This document shows positions 60,011 to 64,000 of a stretch of 64,000 nt of DNA, in pieces (within the stretch, counting starts at the first letter, position 1; each line of letters begins with the position of its first letter). The notes under the pieces were generated by a model. It saw only the letters and a list, made by a program, of their open reading frames with translations, did not search any database and had not been told where the DNA came from. This DNA comes from Bryobacteraceae bacterium (GTDB taxonomy: Bacteria; Acidobacteriota; Terriglobia; Bryobacterales; Bryobacteraceae): positions 1 to 64,000 of the forward strand of contig JAIEPW010000088.1 of assembly GCA_019748195.1 (NCBI GenBank), read 5' to 3'. A program made the position numbers and the translations under genes.

Positions 60011-62107
60011 ATGAAAGTCTTTGACGGTGTGGATGTCCGCAATGTCGCCCTGATCGGTCACGGCCACAGCGGAAAAACGAGTCTCGTGGCCGGCGCGCTC
60101 TTCGCGGCGGGCGGTACCAACCGCCTGACGCGGGTCGATGAAGGCAATACCGTCACCGACTTCGACGAGGAAGAGATTGCCCGTAAGCTCACGATCTCCA
60201 CCGCTGTGGCCGCCCTGGAATGGAAAAAGAGCAAGATCAATCTTCTGGATACCCCCGGCTTCAACATCTTTCTTCACGACACCAACCTGGCGCTTGCCGC
60301 CGCCGACGCCGCCTTGGTTCTGGTGGACGGCGTAGCGGGTGTCGAAGTCCAGACGGAGAAGACGTGGTCCTTCGCCGACGAGTTCGGTCTGCCGCGGGCC
60401 ATCGTTATCAACCGCCTGGACCGGGAGCGATCGAGCTTCGAACGCGCGCTCGAAAGCGTGCATCAGGTTTTCGGCCGCGCCGCCGTTCCCGTTCAGATCC
60501 CCATCGGCGCCGAACGCGACTTCAAGGGCGTCATCGACCTGATCCACATGAAGGCCTACGTCTACAAGCCCGACGGCGACGGTAAGGCCGGCGAGTCGGA
60601 AATCCCGGCGGATATGGCGGAGGCGGCTCAGGCCGCGCATGAGTTGCTGGTGGAGGCGGTGGCGGAAGGCAAGGACGACCTGATGGAGGAGTTTTTCGAA
60701 ACCGGCACGCTGCCGGCCGAGCACATCGTCGAAGGCCTGCGCGTGGAACTCGCCGAGCGCCGCATCTTCCCCGTCCTGTGCGCCTCTGCCCTGCGCAACA
60801 TCGGCACCGACCGCGTCCTCGACTTCTGCGACCAGTATTTCCCCAACGCGGTGGAGCGCGGCGTGGTGCATGGGACCAAGGACGGCCAGCCGCTCGATCG
60901 CAAGGTGTCCAACGCCGAGCCGGTGTCCCTGTTTGCGTTCAAGACGGTAGCCGACGCCTTCGCCGGTCGCGTGACCTATTTCAAGGTGATGTCCGGGGTC
61001 CTGAAGAACGACGCCAACGTCGTCAACATGCGCAACGGCGGCGTGGAACGGCTTGCGCACATCGGCGTGCTGACTGGAAAGACCATTCACCCGGTGACCG
61101 AGCTTCGCGCCGGGGATATCGGCGCGGTCGCCAAGCTGAAGGATACGCTCACCGGCGATACCCTGGCGGAGAAATCGGCCCCCATCGTGTACCCGGCGGT
61201 CAGCCTGCCGGAGCCGTCGATTGCCTACGCGATCTCGGCCAAAACCCGCAATGACGAGGACAAGATGGGGAACGCCATCCATCGCATTCTTGAGGAAGAC
61301 CCGGCACTGCGCTTTTATCGCGATCCCCAAACCAAGGAGTTCCTGCTCGGCGGCAACGGGCAGCAGCACGTGGAGGTCGTCGTCAGCCGGCTGCGCAAGC
61401 GCTACCACGTCGATGTCGACTTGAAGGCGCCCAAGATCCCGTACCGGGAGACGATCCGGGGCACCGCCGACGTCCACGGGCGGCACAAGAAGCAGACCGG
61501 CGGTCACGGCCAGTTCGGAGACTGCCGCATCCGCATGTCCCCGCTCGATCGCGGCGGCAAGTTCGAGTTCGTCAACGACATCTTCGGCGGCGCCATTCCC
61601 CGCCAGTTCATCCCGGCGGTGGAAAAGGGCATCATCGAGGCAGCCGAGAAGGGTTATCTGGCCGGTTACCCGGTGGTGGACTTCAAGGTCGAACTGTATG
61701 ATGGCTCCTACCACGACGTCGATTCGAACGAAATGTCGTTCAAGATGGCGGGACGTAAGGCGTTCAAGCTCGCCATGGAGCGGGCGAAACCCGCTCTGCT
61801 GGAGCCGGTGATGCGCGTGGAAGTGCAAGCTCCTGTTGAGTTTGCGGGTGACCTGATGGGGGACATGAACGGCCGGCGGGGCCGCATCTCGGGCACCGAC
61901 ACCAAGGGCGGCAATCAGGTGATCAAGGCCCAGGTTCCGATGTCGGAGATGCTGAACTACCAGAACGACCTGATCTCCATGACCCAGGGGCGAGCGAGCT
62001 TCACCATGGAATTCGATCACTACGACTTCGTTCCTTCACAGCAGGCCGAGAAGATCATCGCGGCGGCGCGGGCGGCCCGCGCCGGCGAGGAGGAAGAGGA
62101 AGAGTGA
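60011..62107 (+). CDS. Elongation factor G paralogue
   Basis: 698 residues from ATG 60011 behind AGGAGG. GTPase domain: P-loop IGHGHSGKTSLVAGAL, DTPGFNIFLHD (G3) and VINRLDRE (G4, the usual NKxD with Arg in place of Lys), G5 CASALRNIGT. Domains II-V follow, ending in EF-G-type QVPMSEMLNYQNDLISMTQGRASF and an acidic tail. The altered P-loop (GHGHSGKT versus AHIDAGKT) and the NRLD are typical of the secondary EF-G group that includes FusA2-like factors. Ribosome recycling, fusidic-acid tolerance and other roles are known for paralogues; which one applies cannot be told. The canonical fusA is not in the window. Confidence 0.93.
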   Translation: MKVFDGVDVRNVALIGHGHSGKTSLVAGALFAAGGTNRLTRVDEGNTVTDFDEEEIARKLTISTAVAALEWKKSKINLLDTPGFNIFLHDTNLALAAADAALVLVDGVAGVEVQTEKTWSFADEFGLPRAIVINRLDRERSSFERALESVHQVFGRAAVPVQIPIGAERDFKGVIDLIHMKAYVYKPDGDGKAGESEIPADMAEAAQAAHELLVEAVAEGKDDLMEEFFETGTLPAEHIVEGLRVELAERRIFPVLCASALRNIGTDRVLDFCDQYFPNAVERGVVHGTKDGQPLDRKVSNAEPVSLFAFKTVADAFAGRVTYFKVMSGVLKNDANVVNMRNGGVERLAHIGVLTGKTIHPVTELRAGDIGAVAKLKDTLTGDTLAEKSAPIVYPAVSLPEPSIAYAISAKTRNDEDKMGNAIHRILEEDPALRFYRDPQTKEFLLGGNGQQHVEVVVSRLRKRYHVDVDLKAPKIPYRETIRGTADVHGRHKKQTGGHGQFGDCRIRMSPLDRGGKFEFVNDIFGGAIPRQFIPAVEKGIIEAAEKGYLAGYPVVDFKVELYDGSYHDVDSNEMSFKMAGRKAFKLAMERAKPALLEPVMRVEVQAPVEFAGDLMGDMNGRRGRISGTDTKGGNQVIKAQVPMSEMLNYQNDLISMTQGRASFTMEFDHYDFVPSQQAEKIIAAARAARAGEEEEEE

Positions 62108-62181
62108 TCCGTGATACTTTAGACGGGTGCAGTGGATTACCCGTTCTGCCGATAGAAACGTTTTGGAAGTACAAATGCCGC

Positions 62182-62211
62182 TTGACCAATGGGTTACGGC
62201 TGGGCTAGAGT
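62182..62211 (+). promoter_or_regulatory. Candidate promoter of the MltD-like gene
   Basis: TTGACC (62182-62187), 18-bp spacer, TAGAGT (62206-62211); the ATG lies 31 nt after the -10 box. Confidence 0.45.
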
Positions 62212-62242
62212 AAACATTCAAACCGCTGATGCAAGGATAAGG

Positions 62243-63865
62243 ATGATTCAAAACCCCCGGATCCTTTTCGCCGGCGGCCTCGTGGTAGCAGCGGGGTTGC
62301 TGAGTTCGAGTTGTTCGACGACGCAGGGTCAGGCGCTTCGCGCCTCTTTTCTTCCTCCCGCTCCGAAGAAGGCTTCTTTCCTCGAACCCTCTATCGAGCC
62401 GCCGCGCGTCGAATCGAACCTGTTTCTGAAGGATGCGCCGACGTGGCATGCCGACGGCGCCTCCGCTCTTCCCAAACCGACCGAAGTGGACTTCCGGCTG
62501 AAGGCCGCCGACGATCGCTTCGCGCTGGGCAAGCGGGCTTATCAGGAAGGACGCTTTGAAGACGCCCGCAAGGACTTTAACCGCGCTCTCGATATCCTGC
62601 TGGCGACCCCGGCCAACGCGCCGGATCGCGTTCGCGCGGAAAGACGCCTGCAGCAGATCGTGGACGCCGTGTATCGCTACGACGTCGGCGGGCTGGGCGC
62701 GGGGGAATCGGAAGATCAGGTTGCGTACGACAAATCGCCCCTGGGCGGACTTCTGGAAATGACCTTCCCCGTGGACCGCGGACTGAAGGGCAAGGTGCTG
62801 GCGGAAATCGCGGCCACCTGCTCGCAGTTGCCGCTGCAGGTCACCGACCCGGTGCTCGCCTATATCAACTTCTTCTCGAGCGAGAAAGGCCGCCGCGTGG
62901 TGCAGGCCGGCCTGAAGCGGGCGGGCCGGTACCGCCCCATGATCGAGCGCGTTCTGTCGGAGGAAGGCGTACCCCTGGAATTGATCCACCTGGCCCAGGC
63001 CGAATCTGGATTTCTGCCTCGCGCGGTGTCCTGGGCGGCCGCGGTCGGTATGTGGCAGTTCGTGCAGTTCCGGGGCCGCGAATACGGCCTGATGCAGAGC
63101 GCTTATCATGACGATCGTTTGGATCCGGAAAAAGCGACCCGCGCCGCCGCCCGCCACCTGAAGGACCTCTACACCCAATTTGGCGACTGGTATCTGGCGA
63201 TGGCCGCCTACAACTGCGGACCCGGGTGCGTGGATCGCGCCGTGCAGCGTTCCGGATACGCCGATTTCTGGAAGCTCCGCAGCATGAACCTGCTGCCGCG
63301 CGAAACCGCGAACTACGTGCCGCTGATCGTGGCCATGACCATCGTCTCGAAGAACCTGAAGGACTACGGGATCGACGAAGTCACGCCGGACGCCGCTCTC
63401 GAATACGAAACCTACCGGTTGTCGGCGAATACCAGCCTGGCGTTGATTGCCGACGCGGCGGATCGCACGATTCCGGAACTGCGTGAGTTGAATCCGTCCC
63501 TGCTGCAGAACGTGGCGCCGGCCGGATTCGATGTCCGCCTGCCGCGGGGCAGTTTGGAGACTGTTGCTACCCTGATCGAGAGCGTCCCGGCGGCGCAGCG
63601 AGCCACCGCCCGGCTGCACCGTGTCGAGCGGGGCGAAACGCTGGCGACCATCGCCGGCCGCTACCGGATGCCGATGCAGCATTTGACTTCCGCCAATGAC
63701 GGCGGCGCGCTGAACGCAGGCGATGTCATCGTGATCCCGGCCTACTATCAGCCCGCGCCGAAGACCAAGCTGCGCAACGCGTCGGCGTCCAAGCGGCCGG
63801 CGGCGCGTCCCACCGTGCTGCGCAAACCGCCATCCCGCGTGGCCAGCGCCGGCGCCGGCAAGTAA
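62243..63865 (+). CDS. MltD-like lytic murein transglycosylase lipoprotein with LysM
   Basis: 540 residues from ATG 62243. Lipoprotein signal with lipobox GLLSSSC. A TPR-like helical region (about 85-140) leads to the SLT domain: LELIHLAQAESGF with the catalytic Glu at about residue 254, AVSWAAAVGMWQFVQF, and MAAYNCGPGCVDRAV. A C-terminal LysM is present (LHRVERGETLATIAGRYRM, about 450-495) with a basic, Pro/Arg-rich end. Cleaves glycan strands to anhydromuropeptides in the outer-membrane-proximal periplasm. Followed by a strong terminator. Confidence 0.93.
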   Translation: MIQNPRILFAGGLVVAAGLLSSSCSTTQGQALRASFLPPAPKKASFLEPSIEPPRVESNLFLKDAPTWHADGASALPKPTEVDFRLKAADDRFALGKRAYQEGRFEDARKDFNRALDILLATPANAPDRVRAERRLQQIVDAVYRYDVGGLGAGESEDQVAYDKSPLGGLLEMTFPVDRGLKGKVLAEIAATCSQLPLQVTDPVLAYINFFSSEKGRRVVQAGLKRAGRYRPMIERVLSEEGVPLELIHLAQAESGFLPRAVSWAAAVGMWQFVQFRGREYGLMQSAYHDDRLDPEKATRAAARHLKDLYTQFGDWYLAMAAYNCGPGCVDRAVQRSGYADFWKLRSMNLLPRETANYVPLIVAMTIVSKNLKDYGIDEVTPDAALEYETYRLSANTSLALIADAADRTIPELRELNPSLLQNVAPAGFDVRLPRGSLETVATLIESVPAAQRATARLHRVERGETLATIAGRYRMPMQHLTSANDGGALNAGDVIVIPAYYQPAPKTKLRNASASKRPAARPTVLRKPPSRVASAGAGK

Positions 63866-63889
63866 CCGGCTGCCTTTCCGAATCGATAC

Positions 63890-63924
63890 CCCCGGGCCTG
63901 CCTCGCCCGGGGTTTTGTTTTTTC
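63890..63924 (+). terminator. Intrinsic terminator after the MltD-like gene
   Basis: Perfect 8-bp stem CCCCGGGC/GCCCGGGG (63890-63897 and 63905-63912), 7-nt loop, followed by TTTTGTTTTTT. Strong intrinsic terminator. The remaining 76 bp to the window end hold no gene I can support. Confidence 0.92.
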
Positions 63925-64000
63925 TCGCCGGACCCACTTGCGATCCCACCAAAACGGAGTATTCTATCTATGTCTTAAGAACCGACTCCGCGCACGGGAG

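Noticed and set aside
59918-62020. Very long open frame on the minus strand running from the SBBP gene through the whole EF-G region
   Set aside because: It is the antisense shadow of the EF-G gene in GC-rich DNA. The translation is His/Gly/Asp-rich low-quality sequence, while the plus strand gives a full EF-G. The SBBP gene starts at 59917 with a signal peptide.
62036-63952. 638-codon open frame on the minus strand
   Set aside because: Shadow of the MltD-like gene, which has clear SLT and LysM motifs on the plus strand.

Overview
The window looks like a chromosome segment from a high-GC member of the Acidobacteriota, probably close to Solibacter/Bryobacter. This is inferred from content: proteins with the Solibacter-type TIGR03437 C-terminal domain (about 8.7 and 18.3 kb), a seven-repeat SBBP protein with a BACON-like tail (57.6 kb), Hanks-type kinases, a PEP-CTERM protein, and many small secreted proteins with short signal peptides. 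Most genes are packed in short, overlapping, translationally coupled operons (ATGA, GTGA and TTGA overlaps). Only 34.8-37.1 kb is visibly poorer in GC.

Layout. 0-3.1 kb, minus strand: rplM-rpsI-rpsB, then two 6-pyruvoyl-tetrahydropterin-synthase paralogues followed by folE. 3.2-8.6 kb, plus: TlpA-like thioredoxin, GlcD-like flavoprotein, Rrf2-cysK, and a DGPF/ECF42 sigma/DoxX cluster. 8.7-25.6 kb: secreted TIGR03437-type proteins, carbonic anhydrase, a ROK protein, a kinase-like/nuclease-like fusion coupled to hpt, truB, cysE, an isolated nuoA, AlaX, a PYROXD2-like oxidoreductase and a methyltransferase. 25.8-28.5 kb: a four-gene operon with a minimal nucleotidyltransferase, a TIGR04222 membrane protein with a Cys/Gly-rich tail, a DUF692 (MNIO) enzyme and an 80-aa protein. 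28.5-34.7 kb, minus: beta-propeller proteins, an M23 peptidase, and a LysM/peptidoglycan-binding plus amidase pair. 34.9-37.2 kb: a MerR-like gene and a DUF4062 gene, the latter lying between a decayed tRNA-Leu copy and an intact tRNA-Leu(CAA).

37.2-44.7 kb: an MFS transporter, a LACTB-like hydrolase, a cyclophilin, and a three-gene NAD-linked formate dehydrogenase operon. Its catalytic subunit is read through an in-frame UGA (selenocysteine 77) with a SECIS-like hairpin. It lacks the N-terminal Fe4S4 domain, which sits instead at the C-terminus of the third gene. The large subunit is therefore split, and its halves are in reversed order around a NuoE-NuoF fusion. 44.7-55.1 kb: FRG and TPR proteins, cutC, hsp20, a frameshifted MBL-fold gene, an active-looking Ser/Thr kinase downstream of a pseudokinase, a PEP-CTERM protein, an M28 peptidase and an SMP-30-like propeller. 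55.1-64 kb: an orphan sigma-54 promoter, a cobalamin-binding-type protein, a BsuPI-domain protein, the SBBP protein, an EF-G paralogue and an MltD-like transglycosylase ending in a strong terminator.

The observations that most deserve follow-up are the permuted split selenoprotein formate dehydrogenase, the MNIO/Cys-Gly-tail operon, the PTPS pair with complementary active-site losses, the tRNA-Leu islet with DUF4062, and the kinase/pseudokinase pair. All functional statements are from reading the sequence only; no database search was run.
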